64,000 bases of DNA from Pseudoxanthomonas sp. J31 (GCF_000510725.1 NZ_AZNZ01000001.1:496001-560000), one strand, 5' to 3'. Shown: positions 1 to 11,307, numbered from the stretch's first letter. Translations and numbers: made by a program. Notes: a model not told the origin generated them from the letters alone.

Positions 1-262
1 CCATGCCGTTCTCGTCGGCCAGGGGGTTGCCGGGCTCGTGGCGCGATTCCAGCGGGTCCTGGCTGGTGATCACGTCCAGCACCTGCACGCGCGCGCCGAG
101 GCCGTTGAACACCGAGGCGAACACCGGCTTGCGCGCCAGGTAGGCGCCGTCGGCGGTGCCGGCGGTGTTGGCGTTGGCCAGGTTGCTGGCGATGGTGTTC
201 ATGCGCACGGTCTGGGCGGCCATGGCCGAACCGGCGATTTCCACGCTCTGCTTGAGGCTCAT
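1..262 (-). CDS. flgC: flagellar basal-body rod protein FlgC (partial, N-terminal part)
   Basis: The first 87 codons of FlgC, a proximal rod component of the flagellar basal body that is exported through the flagellar type III apparatus and assembles between the MS ring and the distal rod. The start ATG is at 262 and the frame runs off the left window edge. The N-terminus has the rod/hook family signature: an amphipathic helix, then NTIANNLANANT near residues 23-34. It lies five bases downstream of flgB on the same strand, so the two are surely co-transcribed, with the rest of the rod/hook operon expected beyond the window edge. Identification rests on the conserved N-terminal motif and the flgB neighbour. 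Confidence 0.93.
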   Translation of the reverse strand, partial: MSLKQSVEIAGSAMAAQTVRMNTIASNLANANTAGTADGAYLARKPVFASVFNGLGARVQVLDVITSQDPLESRHEPGNPLADENGM

Positions 263-267
263 CGTGC

Positions 268-636
268 TTATCCGTTGCCCTGGATGGCCGCGGCCAGGCC
301 CTTGAGCTTCATGTTCAGGAAGGTCAGGCTGGTCTGGAAATCGAGGGCGTTCTGCGCGAATTCGGCCTGTTCGACGCCGAGCTCGACGGTGTTGCCGTCC
401 TGCGAGGGGCGGCTGGGAACGCGGTAGAGCACCGCGTCGGATTCGAACGGCTGCAGCAGCGGCTCGGCCAGGCCGAGCGCGGCCTCGTCCAGGCGCGCGC
501 GGAAGTCGAGGTCGCGTGCCTGGTAGCCGGGGGTGTTCTCGTTGGCCAGGTTGGAGGCCAGTACCTGGGCGCGTTCGCCGCGCAGCTTCAGCGCGGCAGG
601 GTGCAGGCCAAGCGCCTGTCCGAGGTTGATACCCAT
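268..636 (-). CDS. flgB: flagellar basal-body rod protein FlgB
   Basis: FlgB, 122 residues, a proximal rod subunit of the flagellum and slightly short for the family (about 130). It carries the rod-protein motif ASNLANENTPGY at about residues 27-38, which defines flagellar rod and hook proteins, and a C-terminal helix that pairs with the N-terminal one in the assembled rod. It is the first gene of the operon seen here (flgB-flgC) and is divergent from flgA across a 136-bp gap. I looked for a sigma-54 site in the gap; there is a TGGCAC box at about 668-673 (minus strand) but no matching -12 element, so the promoter is unresolved. Confidence 0.95.
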   Translation of the reverse strand: MGINLGQALGLHPAALKLRGERAQVLASNLANENTPGYQARDLDFRARLDEAALGLAEPLLQPFESDAVLYRVPSRPSQDGNTVELGVEQAEFAQNALDFQTSLTFLNMKLKGLAAAIQGNG

Positions 637-772
637 GCTGTTCCGGTTCCTCTGGTGGTCGCGGCAGTGCCACGACCGGGCCGTCGCATGGTAGGGAGGC
701 CCCCCGGCCGCTGGCGGAATCTAAAAAGATCCTGAGCGAAGCCCGCGCGCCCGCGCGGCTAATCTGCGCGGC

Positions 773-1501
773 ATGTCCCAATCGCACCTCGCCTCCCTGC
801 CCGTCCTCGCCTGCCTGCTGGTGGCATGTATGCCGCCGCAGGCACGCGCGCAGGACGCTTCGATGCCGCAGGCGCGGCTGGAACAGGTGGCGCGTGCCTG
901 GGTGCAACGGCGGGTCCAGGCAATGGGCGTGCCCACCGCACGCATCGAGGTGCTGCTGTTGCCGGCGGCACGGCGCCCGCCCGATTGCGCGCGGCCGCTG
1001 CAGGTGGAGGTGGCCGAGGTGGCGGCGGACGAGCGCTTCGACCGCCTGCAGCTGCTGGTGCGCTGTCCTGGCGGCGGCGAGGTGCGTTTCGCGGCGCGCG
1101 CCGGCGCCTACGTGGACGCGGTGGTCGCGCGCGGGGAAGTGGAGGCCGGGCAGCCGCTGCGTGCCGAGGCGCTGGGAACCGGCGAGCAGGACCTGGCGGC
1201 GATCCCCGACCTGTTGCTGTCGCCGGACCAGGCCGCCGGCTACCGCGCCCGGCGCACGCTGCGCGCGGGCCAGCCGTTGCGGCGTTCGCTGCTGCAGGGC
1301 GGCAGCGCGGTCGCCCGTGGCCAGCCGCTGCGGATCGTGGCGACGGGGCAGGGCTTCCAGATCGCGATTGCAGGCACCGCGCTGGAGGATGGCGGGGTAG
1401 GCGACAGCGTGCGCATCCGCAACACCAGCACAGGCAAGACCACCCGTGCCCGGGTCCTGGCCCCCGGCGTGGTCGGCCTGGAGGCGGAGGCGGCGCCATA
1501 G
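773..1501 (+). CDS. flgA: flagellar P-ring assembly chaperone FlgA
   Basis: FlgA, 242 residues, a periplasmic chaperone for polymerising FlgI into the flagellar P ring. An N-terminal signal peptide (hydrophobic stretch about residues 7-20, likely cleavage after ARA) sends it to the periplasm. The C-terminal half is the SAF-type domain typical of FlgA: about residues 110-165 contain the RARRTLRAGQPLRRS segment, and the end has the conserved pattern of VRIRNTSTGKTTRARVLAPG. It is divergent from flgBC, the common arrangement in gammaproteobacteria. A strong bidirectional terminator follows at 1543-1568. Confidence 0.93.
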   Translation: MSQSHLASLPVLACLLVACMPPQARAQDASMPQARLEQVARAWVQRRVQAMGVPTARIEVLLLPAARRPPDCARPLQVEVAEVAADERFDRLQLLVRCPGGGEVRFAARAGAYVDAVVARGEVEAGQPLRAEALGTGEQDLAAIPDLLLSPDQAAGYRARRTLRAGQPLRRSLLQGGSAVARGQPLRIVATGQGFQIAIAGTALEDGGVGDSVRIRNTSTGKTTRARVLAPGVVGLEAEAAP

Positions 1502-1542
1502 CGCGGCGCCGGACGGCGCGGTCAGGCGTGGCGATGGAAACA

Positions 1543-1568
1543 AAAAGCCCCGCGGATGCGGGGCTTTT
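1543..1568. terminator. bidirectional intrinsic terminator between flgA and tRNA-Met
   Basis: Perfect 11-bp stem AAAAGCCCCGC / GCGGGGCTTTT with a 4-base loop. It has an A-run on the left and a T-run on the right, so it can end both flgA transcripts (plus) and the tRNA-Met transcript (minus). Confidence 0.9.
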
Positions 1569-1581
1569 GCGTTGCAGGCAA

Positions 1582-1658
1582 TGGTGGCTACGGGTGGACT
1601 CGAACCACCGACCCCAGCATTATGAGTGCTGTGCTCTAACCGGCTGAGCTACGTAGCC
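1582..1658 (-). tRNA. tRNA-Met (CAT anticodon, elongator type)
   Basis: A 77-base tRNA on the minus strand. The acceptor stem GGCTACG pairs with CGTAGCC, the D arm contains AGCTCAGCCGGTTAGAGC, the anticodon loop reads CTCATAA (anticodon CAT), the T arm is GGTGGTTCGAGTCCACC, and a CCA end is encoded. The first acceptor pair is a G-C Watson-Crick pair, unlike initiator tRNA, so this is elongator Met. A tRNA-Ile2 with modified CAT is the usual alternative, but the overall sequence fits Met better. Confidence 0.93.
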
Positions 1659-1815
1659 GAAACCGCGGACCAGGCCGCGCTTCCCGCGCACGCGCCTGCA
1701 GGGCGGCGGGGAATTGCGAATTTTTCACGTTCCTGGCCGCGCTGTCAATCGCCGCTTGTCGCCCTGCCGGGGGCGTGGCATTGTCGGGGCAGTCGAATTT
1801 TCTGGAGTCCGCATC

Positions 1816-2415
1816 GTGATCGATCCGGACGGTTACAGGCCGAACGTCGGCATCGTGCTGATGCGCGACGATGGGCAGGTGTTCTGGGCGCGCCGGGTGC
1901 GCCGGGATGGCTGGCAGTTCCCGCAGGGCGGGATGCGCAGCGACGAAACCCCGGTCGAGGCCATGTACCGCGAGCTGTACGAGGAAACCGGCCTGTCCCC
2001 CGAGCATGTGGAACTGCTGGGCGCCACGCCCGGCTGGCTGCGCTACCGGCTGCCGGGGCGGGCGATCCGCCGTGGCGGGCCGGGGCCGGTGTGCATCGGG
2101 CAGAAGCAGGTCTGGTTCCTGCTGCGGCTGGTGGCCGACGAGTCACTGGTGCGCTTCGACGCCACCGACAGCCCCGAGTTCGACCACTGGCGCTGGGTCG
2201 ACTTCTGGTACCCGGTCGAGCACGTGGTCACCTTCAAGCGCGGGGTCTATGCCCGCGCCCTGCGCCACCTGGCCCCGCTGGCCACCAGCGTGGGCGCCCA
2301 GCTGCGGCAGATGCCGGGGGTGGCGCAGCAGGCCTGGCTGCCGGGCAACAGCGCCGGCCACGACCGTCCGCGGCGGCGGCCGCGGCAGCCGCGGGGCGGG
2401 CGTTCATCCGCCTGA
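1816..2415 (+). CDS. rppH: RNA pyrophosphohydrolase RppH
   Basis: RppH (NudH), 199 residues, removes pyrophosphate from the 5' triphosphate of mRNA and so triggers RNase E-dependent decay. The Nudix box [23 protein letters not shown] (split here as [13 protein letters not shown] + [10 protein letters not shown]) lies at about residues 38-60, and the downstream [16 protein letters not shown] block is family-specific. I chose the GTG at 1816 because the protein family begins [11 protein letters not shown] and because GGAG at 1804-1807 sits at good spacing; the open frame extends 34 codons further upstream without conservation. The C-terminal tail is Arg/Pro-rich, as in relatives. No coupled neighbour. 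Confidence 0.93.
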   Translation: MIDPDGYRPNVGIVLMRDDGQVFWARRVRRDGWQFPQGGMRSDETPVEAMYRELYEETGLSPEHVELLGATPGWLRYRLPGRAIRRGGPGPVCIGQKQVWFLLRLVADESLVRFDATDSPEFDHWRWVDFWYPVEHVVTFKRGVYARALRHLAPLATSVGAQLRQMPGVAQQAWLPGNSAGHDRPRRRPRQPRGGRSSA

Positions 2416-2446
2416 ACCCTGGCAGGGGCCGCGGACGCGGATGCAA

Positions 2447-2475
2447 TTGACAACGGTTCTCATTCATTGTGGAAT
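2447..2475 (+). promoter_or_regulatory. bfd promoter with overlapping Fur-box-like site
   Basis: A perfect -35 TTGACA (2447-2452), a 17-base spacer and a -10-like TGGAAT (2470-2475) precede bfd. GACAACGGTTCTCATTCAT at 2449-2467 matches 11 of 19 positions of the Fur consensus and covers the core promoter, consistent with repression by Fur-iron. The promoter also rules out the upstream in-frame GTG at 2469 as the bfd start. Confidence 0.6.
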
Positions 2476-2504
2476 GGATCCCGGTTCAGCCACATGAGAC
2501 CGCC

Positions 2505-2702
2505 GTGTACGTCTGCATCTGCAATGGGGTTACCGACCGCCAGATCCGCGAGGCCGTCGAGGCCGGCTGCGAAAGCGTCGCCGAACTGACCATGCGTACC
2601 GGCTGCGGCGCGACCTGCGGCACCTGCCTGCCGCTGGCCGCCGACCTGGTGGCCGAATACCGGGCCCGCGCCCTGCCCCTGCCGCTGCTGCAGGCGGCCT
2701 GA
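2505..2702 (+). CDS. bfd: bacterioferritin-associated ferredoxin (Bfd)
   Basis: A small [2Fe-2S] protein of 65 residues that reduces stored ferric iron in bacterioferritin so it can be released. The start is the GTG at 2505, giving a protein beginning VYVCICNGVTD. The four cluster Cys are visible as C-x-C (residues 4 and 6) and C-x2-C (in the segment CGATCGTC), the Bfd-type arrangement. It lies 101 bases upstream of bfr, its functional partner. The promoter at 2447-2475 overlaps a Fur-like box, which fits induction during iron limitation. Confidence 0.9.
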   Translation: MYVCICNGVTDRQIREAVEAGCESVAELTMRTGCGATCGTCLPLAADLVAEYRARALPLPLLQAA

Positions 2703-2803
2703 GCCTCGCCGGCCCGCGGCCGGCGATGCACACGATTCGCGTTACCTCGCCGCCGCCCGCGGCGCGCTAGAGTGCGCGCATCCCCCGCGCAGGAGCGAAC
2801 CCG

Positions 2804-3246
2804 ATGAAAGGCGACGCGAAGGTCATCGAGTACCTCAACAAGGCCCTGTACAACGAGCTCACCGCGATCAACCAGTACTTCCTGCACGCCAAGATGCTGA
2901 AGAACTGGGGGCTCAAGGAGCTGGCCGAGCACGAGTACAAGGAATCGATCGAGGAGATGCACCACGCCGACTGGCTGGCCGAGCGCATCCTGTTCCTCGA
3001 GGGCCTGCCGAACTTCCAGGCGCTGGGCAAGCTGCGCATCGGCGAGGGCCCGCGCGAGGTGCTCGAGTGCGACCTGGCGCTGGAACTGGAAGGCATTCCG
3101 CTGCTGCGCGAAGCCATCGCCTACGCCGATTCGGTCGGCGACTACGTCAGCCGCCAGCTGTTCACGAAGATCCTCGACAACGAGGAGGAGCACGTGGACT
3201 GGCTCGAGACCCAGCTGGACCTGATCGCCCGCATCGGCGAGCAGAA

Positions 3247-3274
<28 letters not shown>
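2804..3274 (+). CDS. bfr: bacterioferritin
   Basis: Bacterioferritin, 156 residues, the usual length. It forms a 24-subunit haem-containing iron-storage shell and oxidises Fe(II) at a dinuclear centre. Ferroxidase ligands are visible: Glu18, Glu51 and His54 in the first half, and the pair in EEEHVDW (Glu127, His130) in the second. Met52, the axial haem ligand at the dimer interface, is present, so this is a haem-binding bacterioferritin rather than a plain ferritin. It follows bfd. Its 3' end overlaps by 28 bases the end of the convergent histidine kinase gene. Confidence 0.95.
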
Positions 3275-6072
<2,798 letters not shown>

Positions 6073-6074
6073 GG

Positions 6075-7964
6075 CTAGAGCACCGCGTTCTGGAAGTCGA
6101 AGTCGAGCTCGCTGCCTACCGAGCTGACCAGGTTGCCCTGCACGAAGTCGATGCCGGCCATCCACATCGCCGCGGCGGCCTGCGGATCCTCGATCTGCTG
6201 GCCGACCACCAGCAGGCCGAAGCCATGGGCCTTGTCGATGGTGGCGCGCAGCTGGTCGCGCAGGCCCTGGTCGGTGTGCGCGCCGGCGAAGCGCCCGGCC
6301 ATGCGCACGTAGCCCAGCGGCAGCTGGCCCAGCAGCGCCTCGGCCTCCGGGCCGGGCTCGTACTGGCTGAGGCAGAACTGCACGCCGGCCTCCACCAGGC
6401 GGCGGCAGAACGGGGCGAGGGCCACGCAGTGGACCAGGGCGTCGGCCAGGCGCAGGTCGATGATCACCTCGCCACCGTCGATGGCGCGCGCGCCGATCGC
6501 CTGCAGCAGCCAGTCGGCGTAGGCCTCGCGGGTGAGCGTGCGCGGCGACTGCGAGACGAACAGCTGCAGCGGGTTGCCCTCGCGCGCGCGGCGCGCGATC
6601 AGGTCCAGCGCGTGCTCCATCACCTGCTGGTCCAGGTCGGTGATGCGGCCGCTGGCCTCCGCCGTGGGCACCACCTGGCCGGCCGACAGCACCGTGCCGT
6701 CGGCCTGGCGCAGGCGCATCAGCACCTGGTATCGGGCCTGTTCGCTGCCGGCCACCGCCACCACCGGCTGGTAGGCCAGTTCGATCTCGCCTTCCAGCAG
6801 GGCCAGCTGTTCCTGTGCCTCCTGGGTGCTGGGCGGCACGTAGCCGCACACGCCCTCCGGCAGCAGGCGCGCCTGCAGCGCGGCGCGCTCGGTCGCCTCC
6901 AGCGCGGCGGTGGCGTGCTCGAAGCCGCCGGGCAGGGCGGCGTGGCCGACCGCGCTGCGCAGCTGCAGCGGCTCGCCCTCGCGCACCTGGAAGGTTTCGG
7001 TGGCCAGGCGCGCGCGCATCTCCGCGGCGATCGCCTGCAGCTGGTCCGGGACCGCGTCGCGGACCAGCGCCAGGAAGCTGTTGTCGTTCAGGCGCGCCAG
7101 CGGCGCCGGCGCCACGATCAGCGCCAGGCGGCGGCCGGCCTCGGCCATCAGCCGCTCGAACGCGGCGTAGCCGAAGCGCTCGCGCAGGCTCAGCGCGCCG
7201 GCGACCTCGACGAAGAACAGACCGGCGGTGGCGCCGGCGGCAAGCATCTCCTCCACCTGCTGCAGCAGCCAGCTGCGGGTGGCCAGGCCGGTGTCCGGGT
7301 GGCTGCGCAGGGTCGGCACCGCGATCGCCGGCGCGGCCGCGGCCTCGCGCTGCGCGCGCCGGCGCTGGATGCGGTTGGCCACCGCGGCGATCAGGTGGCG
7401 CGGACGCACCGGCTTGACCAGGCAATCGTCGGCGCCGGCTTCCAGCACCTCGAACTGCAGGTCCGGGTCCGGTTCGCCGGTGAGGAACACGATCGGCAGC
7501 AGCTGGCAGCCGGGCTGCTGGCGCACCAGGGTGGTCAGGCGGCGGCCGTCCACGCCCGGCAGGTGCAGGTCCATCAGGATCAGGTCCGGCTCGAACCGGG
7601 TGATCGCCTCGATCAGGCCCTCCGGCTGCATCAGCACCTCGGCCTGCATGCCGGCGCCGTGCAGCACGCTCTGCGCGAACAGCGCCTGCGGACGGTCGTC
7701 CTCGACCACCAGGATGCGGTACGGGGCCTCTTCGCCGGTGCTGAGCACCGGGGCCGGGGTCGGCACCGGGCCGGACGGGGCCACGGCGGCGGGCGGCGGC
7801 ACCGCGGCGCCCACGCGCGCGGCGGGAGCGGCCGCGGCTTCGGCCGCCACGTCCGCGGCGTCGCGGGTCCAGCGGCGCCAGTAATGCGGTGGCGGGGTTT
7901 CGGCGCGTATGCGCTGGCGCGCCGCCGGGTCCTCCGGCGTGGGCGCAGGATCTCGTGCGGCCAT
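6075..7964 (-). CDS. response regulator with degenerate GGDEF and EAL domains (FimX-like)
   Basis: A 629-residue protein: a Pro/Ala-rich N-terminus (about 1-78), a receiver domain (about 82-195) with phospho-Asp132 in LILMDLHLPG and Lys184 in VKP, a GGDEF-fold domain (about 222-365) whose active-site motif is LNDNSF, and an EAL-fold domain (about 385-625) in which EALLR is replaced by QVLMR. The later EAL signature residues (LEITE, IDDFGTG, AEGVE equivalents) are also lost. Neither c-di-GMP synthesis nor hydrolysis is expected; such proteins usually bind c-di-GMP or act by contact. Start chosen at 7964 because GGGGAG sits about 7 bases upstream. It is first in an operon with the hybrid kinase, its likely phosphodonor. 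Confidence 0.85.
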   Translation of the reverse strand: MAARDPAPTPEDPAARQRIRAETPPPHYWRRWTRDAADVAAEAAAAPAARVGAAVPPPAAVAPSGPVPTPAPVLSTGEEAPYRILVVEDDRPQALFAQSVLHGAGMQAEVLMQPEGLIEAITRFEPDLILMDLHLPGVDGRRLTTLVRQQPGCQLLPIVFLTGEPDPDLQFEVLEAGADDCLVKPVRPRHLIAAVANRIQRRRAQREAAAAPAIAVPTLRSHPDTGLATRSWLLQQVEEMLAAGATAGLFFVEVAGALSLRERFGYAAFERLMAEAGRRLALIVAPAPLARLNDNSFLALVRDAVPDQLQAIAAEMRARLATETFQVREGEPLQLRSAVGHAALPGGFEHATAALEATERAALQARLLPEGVCGYVPPSTQEAQEQLALLEGEIELAYQPVVAVAGSEQARYQVLMRLRQADGTVLSAGQVVPTAEASGRITDLDQQVMEHALDLIARRAREGNPLQLFVSQSPRTLTREAYADWLLQAIGARAIDGGEVIIDLRLADALVHCVALAPFCRRLVEAGVQFCLSQYEPGPEAEALLGQLPLGYVRMAGRFAGAHTDQGLRDQLRATIDKAHGFGLLVVGQQIEDPQAAAAMWMAGIDFVQGNLVSSVGSELDFDFQNAVL

Positions 7965-8040
7965 CAATGGCTCCCCTATTGGGCCTGCATTATGTGACCA
8001 ATCCCTCCATCCGGTACAACCCTGGGCGGTCCGCAACGGT

Positions 8041-8625
8041 TCATCGGGCGGCCAGCAGGCGGCGCATGCCGCGCGCCATCAGCCGCCAGATCCACCACAC
8101 CAGCAGCGCGCCGAGCACGGTGGTGCCGACCACCAGCGCCAGCGCCAGCCATGGGTGTGCCAGCGCCAGCGCCAGGCCGCCGACCACCACGGTGTCCTCG
8201 GCCGCCGAGGCGGCCCAGTTGCTGGCTGGTTCGGGGGAGGTGTTGAGCAGGGCGCGGGTGCCGGACTTGAGCGCGTGGCTGGCCAGGGCCACGCCCGCGC
8301 CGGTGGCCAGCGCGCCGGCGCCGAGCTCGCCGTCCGGCGACAACGCGGCGGCGGCCAGGAAGGCGCCCGCCGGGATCCGCGCCAGGGTCTGCAGCAGGTC
8401 CCAGACCGAGTCCACCCCGGGGATCTTGTCGGCCAGGAATTCGGCCACCGCCAGCGCCCCGGAGGTGCCCAGCACCCACCACGACTGCGTGGCCTGCAAG
8501 GCCGGCGGCAGCTCGACCCAGCCGAGCAGCCCGGCCAGGCCCACGCCGAACACGGTCAGGTAGGCGCGGATGCCGGCCATCCAGGCCAGCAGCAGGCCGA
8601 TCACGAAGACGTGGGCATCGGTCAT
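8041..8625 (-). CDS. DUF4126 membrane protein
   Basis: A 194-residue integral membrane protein of the DUF4126 family, function unknown. At least five hydrophobic segments are visible (about 4-24, 45-60, 85-110, 140-160 and 165-185), with a short basic C-terminus (RLMARGMRRLLAAR). The start at 8625 is set by an AAGGAG ribosome-binding site just upstream; eight more codons upstream are open but not needed. It is transcribed away from the DUF6776 gene, and 76 bases separate its end from the signalling operon start. Confidence 0.75.
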   Translation of the reverse strand: MTDAHVFVIGLLLAWMAGIRAYLTVFGVGLAGLLGWVELPPALQATQSWWVLGTSGALAVAEFLADKIPGVDSVWDLLQTLARIPAGAFLAAAALSPDGELGAGALATGAGVALASHALKSGTRALLNTSPEPASNWAASAAEDTVVVGGLALALAHPWLALALVVGTTVLGALLVWWIWRLMARGMRRLLAAR

Positions 8626-8744
8626 GGCGGCTCCTTGCGGAGGGGACACGGGGCCAGGGCGGGGCGGCTCCGGCCGCCGGCACCGGGGCGGTTACACTGC
8701 CCGGCCATCGGCCGCAGTATAGGCAGAAACGACGGCATGACCCG

Positions 8745-9470
8745 ATGACAGGATCGTCCTCACGCTTTCGCATCGTCCCGCGCCGTGGTTCCGGGCGCGC
8801 ATGGAAGATCGGCCTCGCCTGCGCCTGGCTGCTGAGCCTGGTGGTGGTGGGCCTGGTGGCCACCCGGCTCGCCGCACCGGGGCTGCAGCAGGTGCGCGAG
8901 GGCGCGCGCCAGGCCCGGCACGAGGCCGAGCAGCTGCGCCGCCAGCTCGAGGAACTGAACCAGCGGGTGGTGACCCTGGAACGCTCGGACCAGATCAGCC
9001 GCGCCGCCAACATCGAACTGCAGGCCTCGCTGGCCGCGCGCGACGAGGAGATCGCGGCGCTGCGCACCGACGTGGCGTTCTACGAGCGCCTGGTGGGCGC
9101 GACCAGCCAGCGCAAGGGCCTGAGCGTGCACTCGATCGAGTTCGCCCCGGAGGAGGGCGGCACCTGGCGCTACCGCGCGGTGCTGACCCAGAACCTCAAC
9201 CGCGGCGCGATCAGCCAGGGGCAGATGCGCTTCACCGTGGAGGGCGTGCGCGACGGCAAGCTCGCCAGCATCGGCTGGAACGAGCTGCTGCAGCGCCCGG
9301 ACGCGCCCGGCCAGCCGTATTCCTTCAGGTATTTCCAGGAACTGGACGGCAGCGTGATGCTGCCCAAGGATTTCACCCCGCAACGTGTGCGAGTCTTGCT
9401 GCGCGGCAACGGAGGGGGTGCCGAGCAGACTTTCGACTGGAAAACCGCCGGCAGCGGGGGAGGCAGGTAA
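8745..9470 (+). CDS. DUF6776 single-pass membrane protein with coiled coil
   Basis: A 241-residue protein with a basic N-terminus, one transmembrane helix (about 22-42), a periplasmic coiled coil (about 48-108, heptads rich in Arg, Glu, Gln and Leu) and a C-terminal beta-rich domain (about 115-235). This arrangement and the segments SIEFAPEEGG and FRYFQELDGSVMLP fit the DUF6776 family, commonly found next to a bactofilin gene in Xanthomonadaceae. Its stop and the GTG of the bactofilin gene are one base apart, so the two are co-translated. Function is not established; association with the bactofilin scaffold is an inference from the coupling. Confidence 0.75.
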   Translation: MTGSSSRFRIVPRRGSGRAWKIGLACAWLLSLVVVGLVATRLAAPGLQQVREGARQARHEAEQLRRQLEELNQRVVTLERSDQISRAANIELQASLAARDEEIAALRTDVAFYERLVGATSQRKGLSVHSIEFAPEEGGTWRYRAVLTQNLNRGAISQGQMRFTVEGVRDGKLASIGWNELLQRPDAPGQPYSFRYFQELDGSVMLPKDFTPQRVRVLLRGNGGGAEQTFDWKTAGSGGGR

Positions 9471-9471
9471 C

Positions 9472-9930
9472 GTGTTCGGAAAGAAGAAGTCCGGCCAGCG
9501 CAACGGCTACACCATCGATACCCTGGTGGGCCCTGAGGTGGTGATCCGCGGCGACCTGGAATTCAGCGGCGGCCTGTACGTGGAAGGCCGCATCGAGGGC
9601 CGGGTGCAGGCGGTCCAGGGCAAGCCCGCCAGCCTGGTGCTGGCCGAGGGCGGCAGCATCGCCGGCGGGATCCACGTCCCGGTGGTGGTGATCAACGGCA
9701 CCGTGGTCGGCGACGTGCACGCATCCGAGCGGGTGGAGCTGGGGCAGCAGGCGCGGGTGGAGGGCGATGTCCACTATGCCGTGGTGGAGATGAGCGCCGG
9801 TGCCCAGCTGACCGGCCGCCTGGTCCACGCCCAGCCGCCGGCGACCCGCGCCCTGCCGGCGCCGGAACAGCAGCCGCGGGAAGCCGCCAAGGCCGGTTCC
9901 GGCGAGGCGATGGCGACCGCCGAGGCTTGA
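9472..9930 (+). CDS. bactofilin family cytoskeletal protein
   Basis: A bactofilin of 152 residues. These proteins polymerise into membrane-associated filaments that localise cell-wall enzymes or other partners. The core (about residues 18-125) is the repeating beta-helix pattern with glycine and valine spacing, for example [11 protein letters not shown] and [14 protein letters not shown]. Short tails flank it: a basic N-terminus ([10 protein letters not shown]) that may bind membrane, and a Pro/Ala C-terminus. The GTG start at 9472 is supported by a GGGGGAGG site overlapping the end of the upstream gene. A start further upstream would overlap that gene extensively. Confidence 0.88.
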   Translation: MFGKKKSGQRNGYTIDTLVGPEVVIRGDLEFSGGLYVEGRIEGRVQAVQGKPASLVLAEGGSIAGGIHVPVVVINGTVVGDVHASERVELGQQARVEGDVHYAVVEMSAGAQLTGRLVHAQPPATRALPAPEQQPREAAKAGSGEAMATAEA

Positions 9931-9961
9931 ACGGGGGGCGCCACGCCCCCATGCTGGCAGC

Positions 9962-10330
9962 ATGATTCCGCTTCCCACCGTTCCCAGCTACCAGCAGCTG
10001 GACCAGCCGCTGCGCTTCAGCAGCGCAGCCGCGGCCAAGGTCCGCGAGCTGATCGCCGAAGAGGGCAACGCCGACCTCAAGCTGCGCGTCTACATCCAGG
10101 GCGGCGGCTGTTCAGGCTTCCAGTACGGCTTCGAGTTCGACGAGAACCAGGCCGAGGACGACATGGCCGTGAACACCGACGGGGTGACCTTGCTGGTCGA
10201 CCCGCTGAGCCTGCAGTACCTGATGGGCGCCGAGGTCGACTACAGCGAAGGCCTCAGCGGCGCCCAGTTCGTGATCCGCAACCCCAACGCCAAGACGACC
10301 TGCGGCTGCGGCAGCAGCTTCAGCGTCTGA
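9962..10330 (+). CDS. erpA: iron-sulfur cluster insertion protein ErpA
   Basis: ErpA, 122 residues, an A-type carrier that delivers [4Fe-4S] clusters to apo-enzymes such as IspG and respiratory complexes. The three invariant cluster cysteines are present: Cys50 in [10 protein letters not shown] and Cys114/Cys116 in TTCGCGSSF. The C-terminus ending in GCGSSFSV and the N-terminal extension relative to IscA favour ErpA over IscA. It stands 31 bases after the bactofilin gene and 20 bases before nudC; the three may share a transcript. Confidence 0.93.
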   Translation: MIPLPTVPSYQQLDQPLRFSSAAAAKVRELIAEEGNADLKLRVYIQGGGCSGFQYGFEFDENQAEDDMAVNTDGVTLLVDPLSLQYLMGAEVDYSEGLSGAQFVIRNPNAKTTCGCGSSFSV

Positions 10331-10350
10331 CCGCGGCGGAGGCCAGGCCG

Positions 10351-11286
10351 ATGGCCACGTCCACCGCGGCGGCCGCGTTGTCCGGTTATGCCTTCGGCGA
10401 CGCCGGGCTGGACCGCTCCGACGCCCTGCGCGGCGACGCCGCCGCCCTGCGCGCGCTGTGGCCGCGGGCGCGGCTGCTGCTGCTGGACGCCGAGGGCCGC
10501 GCCGCCGCCGACGGGTGCGGCCAGCCGCTGCCGCTGGCCGGCACCGACCTTCCCGACCGCTTCGACCAGGCCGTATTCCTGGGCCTGGACGGCAGCGGCC
10601 AGCCGCATTTCGCCCTGCAGGCGCCCGCCGGGCAGGCGGTTCGGCAATGGATCGACCTGCGCCGCGCCGCTGGCGCCTGGCCGCCCACCGTGGCCGGCGC
10701 CTTCGCCTATGCCCGCGGCATGCTCCACTGGCGGGCCCGCAACCGCCACTGCGGTGCCTGCGGCGCGGCGGTGGAATTCCAGCGTGGCGGGTTCGTTGCG
10801 CACTGCCCGGCCTGCGGCAGCGACCACTACCCGCGGGTGGACCCGGCGGTGATCGTGGCCGTCAGCGACGGCGAGCGGCTGCTGCTGGGGCGCCAGCCCG
10901 GCTGGGTGCCGGGGCGCTGGTCGGTGCTGGCCGGGTTCGTGGAGCCGGGCGAGACCCCCGAGCAGGCGGTGGTGCGCGAAGTCCACGAGGAAACCGGGGT
11001 GCGGGTGCGCGACTGCCGCTACCTGGCCGCCCAGCCCTGGCCATTCCCTGGCTCGCTGATGCTGGGCTACATCGCCCGCGGCGAGCCCGACCTGCCGCGG
11101 ATCGACGGCGAACTGGAGGCGGCGCGCTGGTTCACCCGCGAGGAAGTCGGCCAGGCCCTGGCCCGCGGCGACGACGCCAGTGGCGGCCCGGTCCTGCCGC
11201 CCTCGCTGTCGATCGCGCGGGCGCTGGTCGAGTACTGGTACGCCGAGGGCGCGCCGGCGGTGACCGCCGCCCGCGCCGCCGGCTAG
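10351..11286 (+). CDS. nudC: NAD(+)/NADH diphosphatase NudC
   Basis: A 311-residue NADH pyrophosphatase that also removes NAD caps from RNA in characterised homologues. A zinc ribbon is visible (Cys134, Cys137, Cys152, Cys155 in CGAC and CPAC), then a Nudix box starting GFVEPGETPEQAV at about residues 195-217, followed by the NudC-specific AAQPWPFPGSLM at about 226-237, which separates it from other Nudix enzymes. A GGAGG site precedes the ATG. It is close to erpA upstream and ampE downstream. With rppH at 1.8 kb, this window carries two enzymes that act on RNA 5' ends. Confidence 0.94.
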   Translation: MATSTAAAALSGYAFGDAGLDRSDALRGDAAALRALWPRARLLLLDAEGRAAADGCGQPLPLAGTDLPDRFDQAVFLGLDGSGQPHFALQAPAGQAVRQWIDLRRAAGAWPPTVAGAFAYARGMLHWRARNRHCGACGAAVEFQRGGFVAHCPACGSDHYPRVDPAVIVAVSDGERLLLGRQPGWVPGRWSVLAGFVEPGETPEQAVVREVHEETGVRVRDCRYLAAQPWPFPGSLMLGYIARGEPDLPRIDGELEAARWFTREEVGQALARGDDASGGPVLPPSLSIARALVEYWYAEGAPAVTAARAAG

Positions 11287-11307
11287 TATCCGCGGCACGG
11301 AGGGAGC

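Noticed and set aside
668..700. Possible sigma-54 promoter for flgBC (TGGCAC on the minus strand)
   Set aside because: The -24 element is present but no TTGC-like -12 element lies at the required spacing.
2469..2504. Upstream GTG start for bfd
   Set aside because: It lies within the predicted promoter; the GTG at 2505 gives the conserved VYVCICNGV start.
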